Assembly: GCA_016721115.1 (NCBI GenBank)
Contig: JADKIW010000001.1
Location: 3,301,501 to 3,365,500, forward strand
Source: Candidatus Defluviilinea proxima
GTDB taxonomy: Bacteria > Chloroflexota > Anaerolineae > Anaerolineales > Villigracilaceae
Direction: 5' to 3'
DNA length: 64,000 bases
A model generated the notes under the pieces. The model was not told the origin of the DNA. It did not search any database and worked only from the letters and a program-made list of their open reading frames with translations. Made by a program: the position numbers and the translations under genes. Positions 14,751 to 23,906 of this stretch are shown here, piece after piece. The first letter of the stretch is position 1. Every line of letters starts with the position of its first letter.

Positions 14751-15998
14751 TTATTTCCTCACATGCCAATCGCCGACGATGACCCACTTATACGTGGTCA
14801 ACTCCCTCAGCGCCATCGGGCCGCGGGCGTGCAGGCGTTGGGTGGAGATGGCGACCTCGGCGCCGAGACCTAATTCTGTGCCATCGGTGAAGCGCGTGCT
14901 GGCGTTGACGTAGACGGCGGCTGAGTCTACTTCTGCGATGAAGCGTTGAGCGTGCTCATCGGTGCGGGTCAGAATGCCATCGGAGTGTGCGGTGCTGTGC
15001 GCGGCGATGTGGTCAATGGCTTCGTCGAGTCCGTTCACTACTTTGAGTCCCAGCACAAGCGAGAGCCATTCGGTATCGAAGTCCTTTTCTCCCGCAGGCG
15101 CAACAGACTCATGACTCACCATCCCTGCCGCGGTTGGCTCTGCACGGAAGGTCACACCTGATGGGGCAAGATGCTCGATTACTTTCGGCAAAAACTCTTT
15201 TGCGATGGATTGATGGACAAGAATCGTATCGAGCGCATTGCAGACACTCGGTCGCTGTGTCTTGGCATTGTGAATAATTTTCACGGCGGCGGCTTGATCG
15301 GCGGTGTCGTCCACGAAGAGATGACAGATGCCGATGCCGCCTGTGATGACGGGGATGTGACTATTCTCGCGGCAGAACTCATGCAAGCCTGCGCCGCCAC
15401 GCGGGATGATCATGTCCACGTAATTGCGCAGATGTAAAAGCTCAAGCACCAGCGCACGGTCGGGACTGTCAATGAACTGGATGGCATCTGTTGGGATTCC
15501 GCTCTGAGTCAATGCCTTTTGCAGGGATGCGACTAACGCGCGATTCGAACTTAATGTTTCACTGCCTCCTCGCAAAATGACCGCGTTGCCACTCTTGAGC
15601 GCGAGTCCTGCCACGTCTACGGTGACGTTGGGTCGCGCCTCATAGATGACTCCCAGCACGCCCAAAGGCACACGCTGTTTGCGGACGTGCAGTCCGTTTG
15701 GCAGAGTCTCTTCATCGAATATCTCACCGACAGGGTCGGGTAGGTTGGCAACGATCCGCAGACTGTCCGCGATGCTGGCAAGACGTGACTCGTTCAGCAT
15801 GAGTCGGTCGATCAACGAGTCTGTGAGGCCGTTGGCTTTGCCAGCTTCCACGTCTTGTGCATTGGCGGCGAGAATTCCCTTTTGGTCAGCGATCAAGGTG
15901 TCCGCAAGAGTATGAAGTGCGGCGTTCTTTTGTTCTGTTGTCAGGCGGGCGAGAGTCCGCGATGCAAGACGGGCGCGTTTTCCAAGATTAGTTAACAT
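14751..15998 (-). CDS. proA: Glutamate-5-semialdehyde dehydrogenase (gamma-glutamyl phosphate reductase)
   Basis: A 415-residue enzyme for the second step of proline synthesis: NADPH-dependent reduction of gamma-glutamyl phosphate. It has the ALDH-superfamily fold of ProA with RKQRVPLGVLGVIYEARPNV, KSGNAVILRGGSE, and the catalytic-Cys region NAKTQRPSVCNALDT, and ends ARGPMALRELTTYKW as in ProA proteins. Length is typical. It follows proB in the same direction, but a 98-bp inverted repeat (16021-16118) lies in the 126-bp gap. A start ATG at 15998 is preceded by AGGAGA. Confidence 0.97.
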   Translation of the reverse strand: MLTNLGKRARLASRTLARLTTEQKNAALHTLADTLIADQKGILAANAQDVEAGKANGLTDSLIDRLMLNESRLASIADSLRIVANLPDPVGEIFDEETLPNGLHVRKQRVPLGVLGVIYEARPNVTVDVAGLALKSGNAVILRGGSETLSSNRALVASLQKALTQSGIPTDAIQFIDSPDRALVLELLHLRNYVDMIIPRGGAGLHEFCRENSHIPVITGGIGICHLFVDDTADQAAAVKIIHNAKTQRPSVCNALDTILVHQSIAKEFLPKVIEHLAPSGVTFRAEPTAAGMVSHESVAPAGEKDFDTEWLSLVLGLKVVNGLDEAIDHIAAHSTAHSDGILTRTDEHAQRFIAEVDSAAVYVNASTRFTDGTELGLGAEVAISTQRLHARGPMALRELTTYKWVIVGDWHVRK

Positions 15999-16020
15999 GA
16001 TAAATTCTCCTCTTTTTACT

Positions 16021-16118
16021 ATCCGTCATTGCGAGGAGGGCGCTAGCCCGACGAAGCAATCCCCTACACGGTGTTGGAGATTGCTTCGTCGCCCTTCGGA
16101 CTCCTCGCAATGACGGAT
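16021..16118. repeat. gtcattgcgagg inverted repeat, copy 2, between proB and proA
   Basis: Near-perfect 15-bp ends (atccgtcattgcgag / ctcgcaatgacggat) plus inner complementary arms (acgaagcaatc / gattgcttcgt). It is the same family as 9591-9676. On the mRNA it would fold into one long hairpin between proB and proA. Confidence 0.9.
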
Positions 16119-16124
16119 ATTTTT

Positions 16125-17222
16125 TTATAACAACACTAAATCATTCCGATGAATGACTTCATCACCATAATCATACCCAAGCAGGGACTCGATATCATCC
16201 GAGTGACGACCACGCAGGCGCGTGAGGTCCGCGCTGGAATAGGAGGTGATGCCGCGCGCGAGTTCACGTCCGTTTTCATCTGTGACGCGGACGGTATCGC
16301 CGCGATCAAACTCGCCCGAGACTTGAGTCACGCCGATGGGGAGGAGACTGCCTCCGCGCTTGAGTGCGGACGCGGCGCCGTCATTGACCGTGATCTGCCC
16401 GGGCGCAAGCCGACCGGCAAGGATGTAGCGTTTGCGGCTTTCCAGCGTGGAAAAGGCCGGTGCGAAGCGAGTACCCAACCTCTCGTTATTCAAGAGGCGG
16501 GTCAACACGTTTGGCTCAGTCCCATGCGCGATGACGACCGTCGTGCCGGAACGTCGCGCCAAATCCGCTGCTTGAAGTTTGGTCACCATACCGCCTGTGC
16601 CGAGTTGAGTCCCGTTGCCGCCTGCCGCCTCCCACAATGCGGATGGAATCTCAGGCTCTGTCACTTCTTCCACAAGCTTTGCGTTTGGATCGTTACGTGG
16701 GTCGGCGGTGAAGAGACCGGGCTGATCGGTGAGCAAAGCGAGCATGTCCGCTTCGACCACGTTGGCGACCAGCGCGGAGAGATTGTCGTTATCGCCCACG
16801 CGGATCTCCTCCGTGGCGACCGTGTCATTTTCATTGATGATGGGGAGGATGCCGTGCTCGATCAGCGCGGTGATCGTACTGCGGGCATTGAGGTAACGGC
16901 GGCGTTCGGCGAGGTCGGCGCGTGTGAGCAGGACTTGCGCCACAGTGCGACCATACAACGCGAAGATCTGTTCATAGATCGCCATGAGCCGCGGCTGACC
17001 TACCGCCGAGACCATTTGCTTGGCGGGCAATCCCTTGGGTAGTTGAGGGTAACCGAGCTTCTCCCGTCCCGCCGCCATTGCGCCTGAAGAGACGAGGATC
17101 ACTTGATGTCCTGCATCTTGTATGTGAGCGATCTGTCGCGCCAATTCAACGATCAGTGGCGGCGTGATCTTGTTTGTTCCAGCCGTAAGCGTGGATGTTC
17201 CGATCTTTACAACGATGAGCAT
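16125..17222 (-). CDS. proB: Glutamate 5-kinase
   Basis: A 365-residue enzyme that phosphorylates glutamate at the gamma position, the first and normally proline-inhibited step of proline synthesis. The amino-acid-kinase domain (1-~255) shows VKIGTSTLT, VSSGAMAAGREKLG, NENDTVA and GDNDNLSALVA. The C-terminal PUA domain (~275-355) begins AGRLAPGQITVNDGAASAL. This is the long, PUA-containing form. A minus-strand TATAAT lies ~30 nt upstream of the ATG. It is followed by proA after a hairpin repeat. Confidence 0.97.
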   Translation of the reverse strand: MLIVVKIGTSTLTAGTNKITPPLIVELARQIAHIQDAGHQVILVSSGAMAAGREKLGYPQLPKGLPAKQMVSAVGQPRLMAIYEQIFALYGRTVAQVLLTRADLAERRRYLNARSTITALIEHGILPIINENDTVATEEIRVGDNDNLSALVANVVEADMLALLTDQPGLFTADPRNDPNAKLVEEVTEPEIPSALWEAAGGNGTQLGTGGMVTKLQAADLARRSGTTVVIAHGTEPNVLTRLLNNERLGTRFAPAFSTLESRKRYILAGRLAPGQITVNDGAASALKRGGSLLPIGVTQVSGEFDRGDTVRVTDENGRELARGITSYSSADLTRLRGRHSDDIESLLGYDYGDEVIHRNDLVLL

Positions 17223-17278
17223 GTGAGGTTTGAGTCCAATTTAATATTGGGCGAGATTATACCCTCCTCAAAGTAATT

Positions 17279-17350
17279 AACCGCAAAGCCCGCGAAGTGC
17301 GCAAAGAAAAACCATTATCCTTCACGCTCTTGGCGCGCTTCGCGGTTCAA
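17279..17350. repeat. aaccgcaaag/cttcgcggtt inverted repeat
   Basis: Arms aaccgcaaagcccgcgaag and cgcgcttcgcggtt surround ~35 nt. A related half-element (ctttgtgtccttcgtgg) lies at 18518-18538 before the ABC-F gene. It is a common interspersed repeat type. Confidence 0.65.
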
Positions 17351-17363
17351 AGATAATAATAAA

Positions 17364-17413
17364 TTCGGCTACAGCGTTGGCTTGCTGGATGCAACGGCAT
17401 GGGCAATTCCATG
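17364..17413 (+). pseudogene. Relic of the ABC-F gene 5' region including Walker A
   Basis: Positions 17373-17412 match 18661-18700 in the ABC-F gene at about 36 of 40 positions, including 16 identical bases over the Walker A codons. The 9 bases tcggctaca just before it also precede the real gene at 18552-18560. The first ~30 codons are deleted and the frame is broken by a 1-nt gap, so it cannot be functional. Confidence 0.65.
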
Positions 17414-17454
17414 TGTCTGAAAATAGCTTACTGGAATTGGACCTTTTTCAATGT

Positions 17455-17490
17455 AAAAAGTCTCAAGGCAAATTTGCCTTGAGACTTTTT
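17455..17490. terminator. Perfect palindromic terminator
   Basis: A 36-bp perfect palindrome (18-bp arms, aaaaagtctcaaggcaaa and its complement) with T runs on both strands. It lies 15 bp past the stop of the minus-strand lipoprotein gene. Confidence 0.9.
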
Positions 17491-17504
17491 GTTGTCAGGA
17501 AATG

Positions 17505-18347
17505 CTATTTATTGCCAAATATGTTGACGGTGTATGCACCGTCGGATGTATCCATTTGAGCGACGACAAAGTAATTCGTTGATCCATCGGAACCGGCCAT
17601 ACTCCATACCGCATAATTTCCCCCCGCAAACTCATTCGTCTGGATCGGAGCGTCACCCCAACCGGCTGCCGCAGCCTGAGTTTTGTAGTACGTCAGCGTG
17701 TTTTCCCACGCAGTATTTGCCGGAAGTCGAAAAAGATCATAGTCAAACGTGCTGAAGCCAACGGATTGCACAACTTGCTGAGCGACAGCATCCCATTGCA
17801 CCTGATGTCTAAGTTGGTCTCCCATTGCGGTTGGCTTGGACATAGTAGCCAGTGTGGCTTCGGTAGGCAGAACTGTGGGTGGAATCGCGGTTCCACTGTC
17901 GCCAGTCACCGGTATGCCAGCCATAAATTCAGCAGCTATCGCTTGAGCTTTGGTTATCAAAGCGGTCGCAGCGGCATTACTGATCTTCTTTCCTGCCTGA
18001 GCCTGAACTTCATTGATAAAAGAGCCCATTTCATTGGCGGCTGGGTCCATTTGACCGTTCATCACTTTTTTATTAATGGTCTCAAGTTTTGCCAATAAAC
18101 CATTTTCAGCCTGACCTGTGATTTCTCCGCTGGTAACGTAACCGTTAACCATGGCAATCAACTCATCCACATTTCCTGTAAAAGTGGATGGGGTGGCGGT
18201 GGTTGCGTCCATAGGGGTTTCCGCGGTAGATGTTTCCGTCATACCGGGAGTGGCAGTAGTATCATTGCCCGATGGAGTTGCCGGTCCACAGGCGGCCATG
18301 GCGAGGGTCAATATGAGTAAGGCAAGTATAGATGTAATTTTCTTCAT
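17505..18347 (-). CDS. FIMAH-type lipoprotein
   Basis: A 280-residue predicted lipoprotein with a signal ending LAMAAC (lipobox cysteine at residue 19) and a Thr-rich linker (~20-60). Residues ~60-125 contain ITGQAENGLLAKLETINKKV and the rest of a helical module that matches the FIMAH domain found in many Gram-positive and Chloroflexota surface proteins. After a second linker, residues ~175-280 form a domain with WDAVAQQVVQSVGFSTFDYDLF and WSMAGSDGSTNYFVVAQ, which I do not recognise. A surface-attached, non-enzymatic role is likely. It is a single gene with its own terminator. Confidence 0.8.
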   Translation of the reverse strand: MKKITSILALLILTLAMAACGPATPSGNDTTATPGMTETSTAETPMDATTATPSTFTGNVDELIAMVNGYVTSGEITGQAENGLLAKLETINKKVMNGQMDPAANEMGSFINEVQAQAGKKISNAAATALITKAQAIAAEFMAGIPVTGDSGTAIPPTVLPTEATLATMSKPTAMGDQLRHQVQWDAVAQQVVQSVGFSTFDYDLFRLPANTAWENTLTYYKTQAAAAGWGDAPIQTNEFAGGNYAVWSMAGSDGSTNYFVVAQMDTSDGAYTVNIFGNK

Positions 18348-18570
18348 TATTTGTTTGTCTCCGATCCATTGTCTATTTTGCGAAGGCGTAGTTCATTCAA
18401 AGACCACCCCTTCACAGTACCTATAGAGTACAGCAAACATACCCATTTCACATCGGTTAGAAGGTGGGATTCGTTCTCCGCTGATTGGGGGGCATCCTTT
18501 GCCTTTCCCTGCTCTTTCCTTTGTGTCCTTCGTGGTAAAAAAATTACACAATCGGCTACAATAGCGCCCT

Positions 18571-20409
18571 ATGGCACTCATCAGTCTCCAGGACGTTACC
18601 ATCGGTTTCGGTGGTCCGCGCCTGATGGAAGAAATCAATCTACAGATAGAAAACGGCGAAAGCGTTGGCTTGCTTGGGCGCAACGGCATGGGCAAGTCCA
18701 CGCTGTTGAAGCTCATCAGCGGCGATATTCAACCGCACGGCGGAACCATCGCTCGCCAGCAAAATATCCGCGTGGCCTATCTACCGCAGGAAGTACCCCA
18801 ATCCCTGAGTGGACGTGTTGCCGATGTCGTTGCCAGCGGACTCGAAGCGGTCACGTCTCCGCTTGACGATGAACATCAGTGGCAACGTCAGCACCAGATC
18901 GATAAAATTATCTCGCGCATGGATCTCGACCCTGAAGCCAGGTTTGAAGTCCTTTCGGCAGGGATGAAGCGCCGCGTCTTCCTTGCCCGTGGCTTGGTCC
19001 GCGAACCGAATCTGCTTCTCCTCGACGAACCCACCAACCACCTCGATATCAATGCCATTGACTGGCTTGAAGATTTCCTCAAGCGTTGGGGCGGCACACT
19101 TTTGTTCGTCACACATGACCGCGTCTTTTTACAGTCCCTTGCCAAACGCATCATCGAACTCGACCGTGGCAGTCTCTTCGATTGGAACTGTGACTATCCC
19201 ACCTTTATCAAACGCAAAGAAGAGATGCTCTCCGCTGAGCAAACGCAGAATGCTCTCTTCGATAAAAAACTTGCACAAGAAGAAGCCTGGATCCGTCAGG
19301 GCATCGAAGCGCGCCGCACCCGCAACGAAGGACGTGTCCGTGCTTTGAAGCGTCTGCGTGAAGAGCGTAAACAACGCCGCGAACTCTCTGGCAAAGTGCG
19401 TATGCAGATCGGTTCCGAAAATCGTTCGGGTAGATTGGTCATCGAAGCTGAGAATATCAGTTATGCCTACTCTGCTCCCGACGCCGTCCTCGGCGCCGGG
19501 GACGGCGTCGAGAGCAAGAATCTAATTAGTAATTTCACGGCCACCATTCAACGTGGCGACAAGATCGGCATCGTCGGCGCGAATGGTTCGGGCAAGACCA
19601 CGCTTCTCAAACTCCTCATGGGGCAACTCAAGCCAACGCAAGGACAGATCGAACAAGGCACAAACGTGGAGATGGCGTACTTCGACCAACTCCGTTCGCA
19701 ACTCGATGAGTCCAAGTCCGTGCTTGATAATGTTGGTCAAGGACGCGATACCATCACCATCAACGGCAAGTCCCGCAACCTGATGGGCTATCTCGAAGAT
19801 TTTCTTTTCACCCGTGAACGTGTCCGCTCGCCTATCAGTGCCCTCTCTGGCGGCGAGCGCAATCGTCTACTCCTCGCACGTCTCTTCACCCAACCTGCCA
19901 ACCTGCTCATCCTCGACGAGCCCACCAACGATCTCGATATCGAAACCCTCGAAGTCCTCGAAGACCTTCTATTAGAATATGACGGTACGCTCCTGCTCGT
20001 CAGTCATGACCGCGCCTTTCTCAATAACATCGTCACTTCAACTTATATTTTGGATGATAGCAACGTCACCGAATACATCGGCGGATACGACGACTGGCAC
20101 AAACTCCTTGCAGACTCAAAACCCGCCTCTGACGTGTCAAAGCCGGCTCCGGCGAAACAAACTTCTTCCACCACTGACGCCAAGTCCGCTCCGCGCAAAC
20201 TCAGTTACAACGAAAAACGAGAACTCGAGACCCTGCCCAAGCAAATAGAAACCCTCGAAACTGAACAACATGAATTGAACGTCAAAATGGAATCACCTGA
20301 ATTCTATCTGCAAGACGGTACCCTCATCACCCAAGCCGTTGACCGCCTAGGACAGATCCACGATGAACTGTCCCGCCTCTATCAGCGCTGGGGCGAATTG
20401 GAAGTGTGA
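18571..20409 (+). CDS. uup: ABC-F ATPase, Uup type
   Basis: A 612-residue duplicated ATPase without membrane part. NBD1: Walker A GRNGMGKST, signature LSAGMKRRV (usual LSGGxxxRV changed at the third position), Walker B LLLLDEPTNHLD. NBD2: GANGSGKTT, LSGGERNRLLLAR, LLILDEPTNDLD. FLFTRERVRSPISALSGGERNR and the C-terminal coiled-coil (~550-612) are typical of Uup, an ABC-F protein linked to DNA-junction and ribosome processes. The interdomain segment SAPDAVLGAGDGVESKN (~302-318) is coded by a 42-bp palindrome (19474-19515) inserted in frame. TACAAT at 18557-18562 lies 8 nt before the ATG, so the mRNA may be leaderless. Confidence 0.93.
   Translation: MALISLQDVTIGFGGPRLMEEINLQIENGESVGLLGRNGMGKSTLLKLISGDIQPHGGTIARQQNIRVAYLPQEVPQSLSGRVADVVASGLEAVTSPLDDEHQWQRQHQIDKIISRMDLDPEARFEVLSAGMKRRVFLARGLVREPNLLLLDEPTNHLDINAIDWLEDFLKRWGGTLLFVTHDRVFLQSLAKRIIELDRGSLFDWNCDYPTFIKRKEEMLSAEQTQNALFDKKLAQEEAWIRQGIEARRTRNEGRVRALKRLREERKQRRELSGKVRMQIGSENRSGRLVIEAENISYAYSAPDAVLGAGDGVESKNLISNFTATIQRGDKIGIVGANGSGKTTLLKLLMGQLKPTQGQIEQGTNVEMAYFDQLRSQLDESKSVLDNVGQGRDTITINGKSRNLMGYLEDFLFTRERVRSPISALSGGERNRLLLARLFTQPANLLILDEPTNDLDIETLEVLEDLLLEYDGTLLLVSHDRAFLNNIVTSTYILDDSNVTEYIGGYDDWHKLLADSKPASDVSKPAPAKQTSSTTDAKSAPRKLSYNEKRELETLPKQIETLETEQHELNVKMESPEFYLQDGTLITQAVDRLGQIHDELSRLYQRWGELEV
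19474..19515. repeat. Palindromic repeat inside the ABC-F gene
   Basis: 16-bp arms gctcccgacgccgtcc / ggacggcgtcgagagc (15 of 16 pair) with a GC-rich 10-nt loop. It is exactly 42 bp, or 14 codons, so the frame is kept. Confidence 0.85.
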
Positions 20410-20430
20410 TTTAAAATCTCTTACTGTCTT

Positions 20431-22062
20431 TTATTTTTGTTTTATCGCACCAGAGTGAACGTAATACCATTGCAATCTTTGTACACGCCAGGATAACGGT
20501 ATATTTACGGCATTCACCGATTTCAAGTACTTTGGTAGATCACTCCCGTTCCCTGGCCAAACAACCAGGTCCCATTCTATATCTCGAATATCAACAAGTG
20601 GTTGGGCAGGATTTAATTTTATTTTTGTGTCATAGATCCCATACTGATTGGGGCACATAGCCGAAACTTCATTCTTAAGGTGGCCCGTATAGTCACTAGC
20701 GATAAGCATATTTGCGCACTTGAGGGGAGTCCCATATGCAAATACAACCTTTACTTCATCTTTGGGTGCATCTAACTCCTCTGCCAACATACTTACAACT
20801 TGAGTTTTTGCCGCTTCCACTTCTTCTTCATAATAGGATTTTTCCAGTGCAAGGTTTATTTCTTGTGGAAGCGTGATTGCCATGCTGATTAATATTGCAG
20901 CATGGACTACACCTGTCCATTTTGCTCTTTTCAAGTTGACAAACTCAAATAGGTTGATTACCACTAGAAGTAATACAGGTACTACGGCCGCAAGCGTAAG
21001 AGTGTATCGTAATTTTACAGCCGCCTTGGTGAACAGAATTAACAATAACGCTATCTGAAATAGTAACCCAACGACCATTGCTTGAACCGACGATGGGATT
21101 GTTGATGCTATTTTTCGTGCCTGACGGACCAGCCAAATGACCGTAAAGATGGAAGTTATTAGCATGACCATTGTTAGTGGGATGCTTGCCCACCAAAAAC
21201 GAACGGCGATTGCGATGATTTCGAGAGAAAAAACTCCCGTTTCGCCCATTCCATACATCCCTGTGTGTGTGCTAATCTCAATTAACCATGCTGCAAATCG
21301 TGGCAATTCTTTGTAGACAGGGATTAACATGGAAATAATTCCTGCTATCGTGCCCAGTAAAAAGATTAGGATTGCTGAAATACCGTTTTTATACGACCGA
21401 CTTATACGAATGGTATAAATAAAGATGGTAAGAATCCCACCAGCAACCCAAGTGAAAAAATATATATGGACGGTTGCCAGTATGCCAACGGTAGCACCTG
21501 AAAGAAGAAGAAAATTCCTGCTTAGCTTTGTTTCTTTACGCAATTCATTGTACAGCCAAAGCAGCCACAGCGTTCCAAAGGGGTAGTTCAGGGAGTTATG
21601 AGACCAAAGTGTAAGCGAATGAAAACTTTGAGGGTGGAAAACAAAATATGCCAAAGGGAGGGTGATCGCCCCGATAAAGCGGAAGTTTTTTAGAGATGAA
21701 TATGCAGTATTGAAAAAATATCCTGCGGTAAGAAGGCAGGTGACCAATAAAAAAGCATGCGCCATGATGAAGAACACCACAGGCTTGGTGATAAAAAATT
21801 GAATAAAAGAATTTATGTCCTGAAAGAATGGGCGTGTAACTGCAAGTATCAAAGAGCCGATAAGGTGAATTGGTGTTCCGGGGTGATCGACATATGTGTA
21901 GGTTTTTCCAATAAATACTGATAGGGAATCAATTAAATAGAAAGCAGCAGGATCTCCGTTAAACCAGTAACTTGGATGACGAGTCCAATATACCCAATAT
22001 CCGATAAGCGGTGCTGCGATGAGAATGTACCCTGCAATTTTTTCTTTCTTGATACCAACCAT
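20431..22062 (-). CDS. Polytopic GT-C-like glycosyltransferase, paralog 1
   Basis: A 543-residue membrane protein with about 10-12 hydrophobic segments. The first periplasmic loop after TM1 reads HPSYWFNGDPAAFYLIDSLS followed by a conserved DHPGTP, resembling the acidic-loop arrangement of GT-C transferases (ArnT/PMT-like) that use polyprenyl-phosphate sugars. The C-terminal ~110 residues are outside the membrane and include KVVFAYGTPLKCANMLIASD and WDLVVWPGNGSDLPKYL. It is about half identical by eye to its upstream neighbour (22257-23903). The transferase activity is inference from topology and loop motif. Confidence 0.7.
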   Translation of the reverse strand: MVGIKKEKIAGYILIAAPLIGYWVYWTRHPSYWFNGDPAAFYLIDSLSVFIGKTYTYVDHPGTPIHLIGSLILAVTRPFFQDINSFIQFFITKPVVFFIMAHAFLLVTCLLTAGYFFNTAYSSLKNFRFIGAITLPLAYFVFHPQSFHSLTLWSHNSLNYPFGTLWLLWLYNELRKETKLSRNFLLLSGATVGILATVHIYFFTWVAGGILTIFIYTIRISRSYKNGISAILIFLLGTIAGIISMLIPVYKELPRFAAWLIEISTHTGMYGMGETGVFSLEIIAIAVRFWWASIPLTMVMLITSIFTVIWLVRQARKIASTIPSSVQAMVVGLLFQIALLLILFTKAAVKLRYTLTLAAVVPVLLLVVINLFEFVNLKRAKWTGVVHAAILISMAITLPQEINLALEKSYYEEEVEAAKTQVVSMLAEELDAPKDEVKVVFAYGTPLKCANMLIASDYTGHLKNEVSAMCPNQYGIYDTKIKLNPAQPLVDIRDIEWDLVVWPGNGSDLPKYLKSVNAVNIPLSWRVQRLQWYYVHSGAIKQK

Positions 22063-22256
22063 AAGAATTAGTGCTTCTCCGTTTGTTTTATATCACTATA
22101 TACTTTGTCAGATAATAGTATTTTCTTGAGACGAGCGCTTTTTTCTCTCATTAACAGCCCATTTATATTCATTGCTCGTTAATTTTTCGACTGCGTTGCA
22201 CACGTTCACCGCTTGCAATACATCTATTGCATAATGGCGAACAAGTCGTGTCCGTA

Positions 22257-23903
22257 TTATTTTGTCAATACATCTGAATGGATAAAGAACCAGCTTGGAT
22301 AGAGTGCGTTCCATGATTTCGGGATATTAACGGCACCAACGGAATCTAAATATTTTGGCAGATCTGAACCGTTACCAGGCCAAACGACAATGTCCCAATC
22401 AATATCTGTGATAGCCCTTACCGGCACTGCAGTGTTCAACTCGATATTTGAATCCCAAACCGCATGTTGATTTGGACAAACATCTCCTAGCTCATCTTTG
22501 AAGGAACCTGTCCAGTTGCTGGCATGTAGCAGGCCTGCACATTTCAATGGAGTCGCGTAGGCATATACAACGACTACATCTTTTTCTTTCATCCCCATTT
22601 TCTTTGCAAAACGATTGACTGCGCGGTCTTTAGACTTTTGTGTATCTTTTTCAAGTTGCGACCAATAGTCAACATTCTCTTTTTGGTTGTACAAAGAGAG
22701 AACTACTCCGGCAAGGGCCAATATATAAGCGGCCTTTAAAACTAAACTTGCTTTCCAGGGCGTTGACTCTAGAAACTTCACGATCAGGAAAACCAATACG
22801 GGAAGGATGCCTGCAAGGGAAAGGGAGTACCTCAACTTAACTGATGCTTTGATCATAAGGAGAAGAATGATCGTAATTTGAAACAGCAGCCCAACGACCA
22901 TTGAATAGTCGCCAGCGGGAATTCTTGTAGCTGTTCTCTTTGCCCAAGAAACGAATACCCCCAATAGTACAAGGCTGGCTAAGAGCAAAATGATCATAAA
23001 ACGTATTGTTGACCACCAAAATGAAACACTAATAGGAATTAGCGAAAGAGAGAAAACACCGCTTTCACCTGAACCATAAATCCCTAAATGTGTAATAATA
23101 CTTCCGAGCCATTTAGCAAAACGTGGCAGTTCCTTGTGAATAGGAATTAACATCAACACAACCCCAATGAGACCGCCCAGAGACATGTAAAGCCCTGATA
23201 TTATGGCCTGTTTGAAACCTTTACCAAGCCGTAGAGCATAGATAACAATCGTGAACACTCCTGCAACGATCCAGGCGAAAAAATACATTTGTGCGATTGC
23301 CAGGACTCCGCAAGTCAGACCGAGTAATATGAGTTTGGTATGTTTAACATCCTGCTCATTTCTCATTTCTCGATAGAGCCAAATTAGTAAAAGTGTACCT
23401 ATAGGATAATTCAAAGAATTATGCGACCATAGTGTTAATGATTGGTAGCTAAGCGGATGGGCAATAAAAAACAACAAGGTTATAGCCATTGCGCCCACCA
23501 CACGGTTTTGATGTAGAGTTTCTTTGACTGTTTTGTAAAACACTGTTGCACATAGAAGATTGACTGCCAGCAAAAATATATTCGCCATCAAAAAAAACAC
23601 ACCGGGTCTTGCTATGAAGAATTGAACGAATGCTTCACGGCTTTGAAAGAATGGATAGGTCAAAGCAAGAAGAAAACTTCCAATCAATTGTACAGGCGTG
23701 CCAGGGTGATCCACATACACATAGGACTTTCCTATAAAAACGGAGAGTGAATCAATAAAATACAAGGCTCCTGGGTCGCCGCCACTCATCCAATAGCTTG
23801 GATGCAACGTCCAGTAGACCCAATAGGTTAATATGGGTAATGAAACAAGAAAGGCTTCTACTGCATCCTGCCTTTTGATTTTGAATTCCTTAATTGATTT
23901 CAT
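22257..23903 (-). CDS. Polytopic GT-C-like glycosyltransferase, paralog 2
   Basis: A 548-residue paralog of the next gene downstream, with the same TM1-loop (HPSYWMSGGDPGALYFIDSL, then DHPGTP), SLTLWSHNSLNYP in the third loop, and the same C-terminal VVVVYAYATPLKCAGLL and WDIVVWPGNGSDLPKYLDS. The two are tandem copies in the same direction with a 194-bp AT-rich gap (22063-22256) in which I see no gene. They probably act on related lipid-linked sugars, but no other glycan genes are adjacent. The gene start is 3 bp past the stop of the FAD-binding gene at 23907, suggesting one operon. Confidence 0.7.
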   Translation of the reverse strand: MKSIKEFKIKRQDAVEAFLVSLPILTYWVYWTLHPSYWMSGGDPGALYFIDSLSVFIGKSYVYVDHPGTPVQLIGSFLLALTYPFFQSREAFVQFFIARPGVFFLMANIFLLAVNLLCATVFYKTVKETLHQNRVVGAMAITLLFFIAHPLSYQSLTLWSHNSLNYPIGTLLLIWLYREMRNEQDVKHTKLILLGLTCGVLAIAQMYFFAWIVAGVFTIVIYALRLGKGFKQAIISGLYMSLGGLIGVVLMLIPIHKELPRFAKWLGSIITHLGIYGSGESGVFSLSLIPISVSFWWSTIRFMIILLLASLVLLGVFVSWAKRTATRIPAGDYSMVVGLLFQITIILLLMIKASVKLRYSLSLAGILPVLVFLIVKFLESTPWKASLVLKAAYILALAGVVLSLYNQKENVDYWSQLEKDTQKSKDRAVNRFAKKMGMKEKDVVVVYAYATPLKCAGLLHASNWTGSFKDELGDVCPNQHAVWDSNIELNTAVPVRAITDIDWDIVVWPGNGSDLPKYLDSVGAVNIPKSWNALYPSWFFIHSDVLTK

Positions 23904-23906
23904 AAA

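Noticed and set aside
17377..17559. Plus-strand 60-codon frame
   Set aside because: It runs through the Walker A relic and the palindromic terminator; not a plausible gene.
22108..22314. Minus-strand 68-codon frame between the GT-C-like genes
   Set aside because: It overlaps the end of the paralog 2 gene out of frame and lacks a ribosome site or family match.
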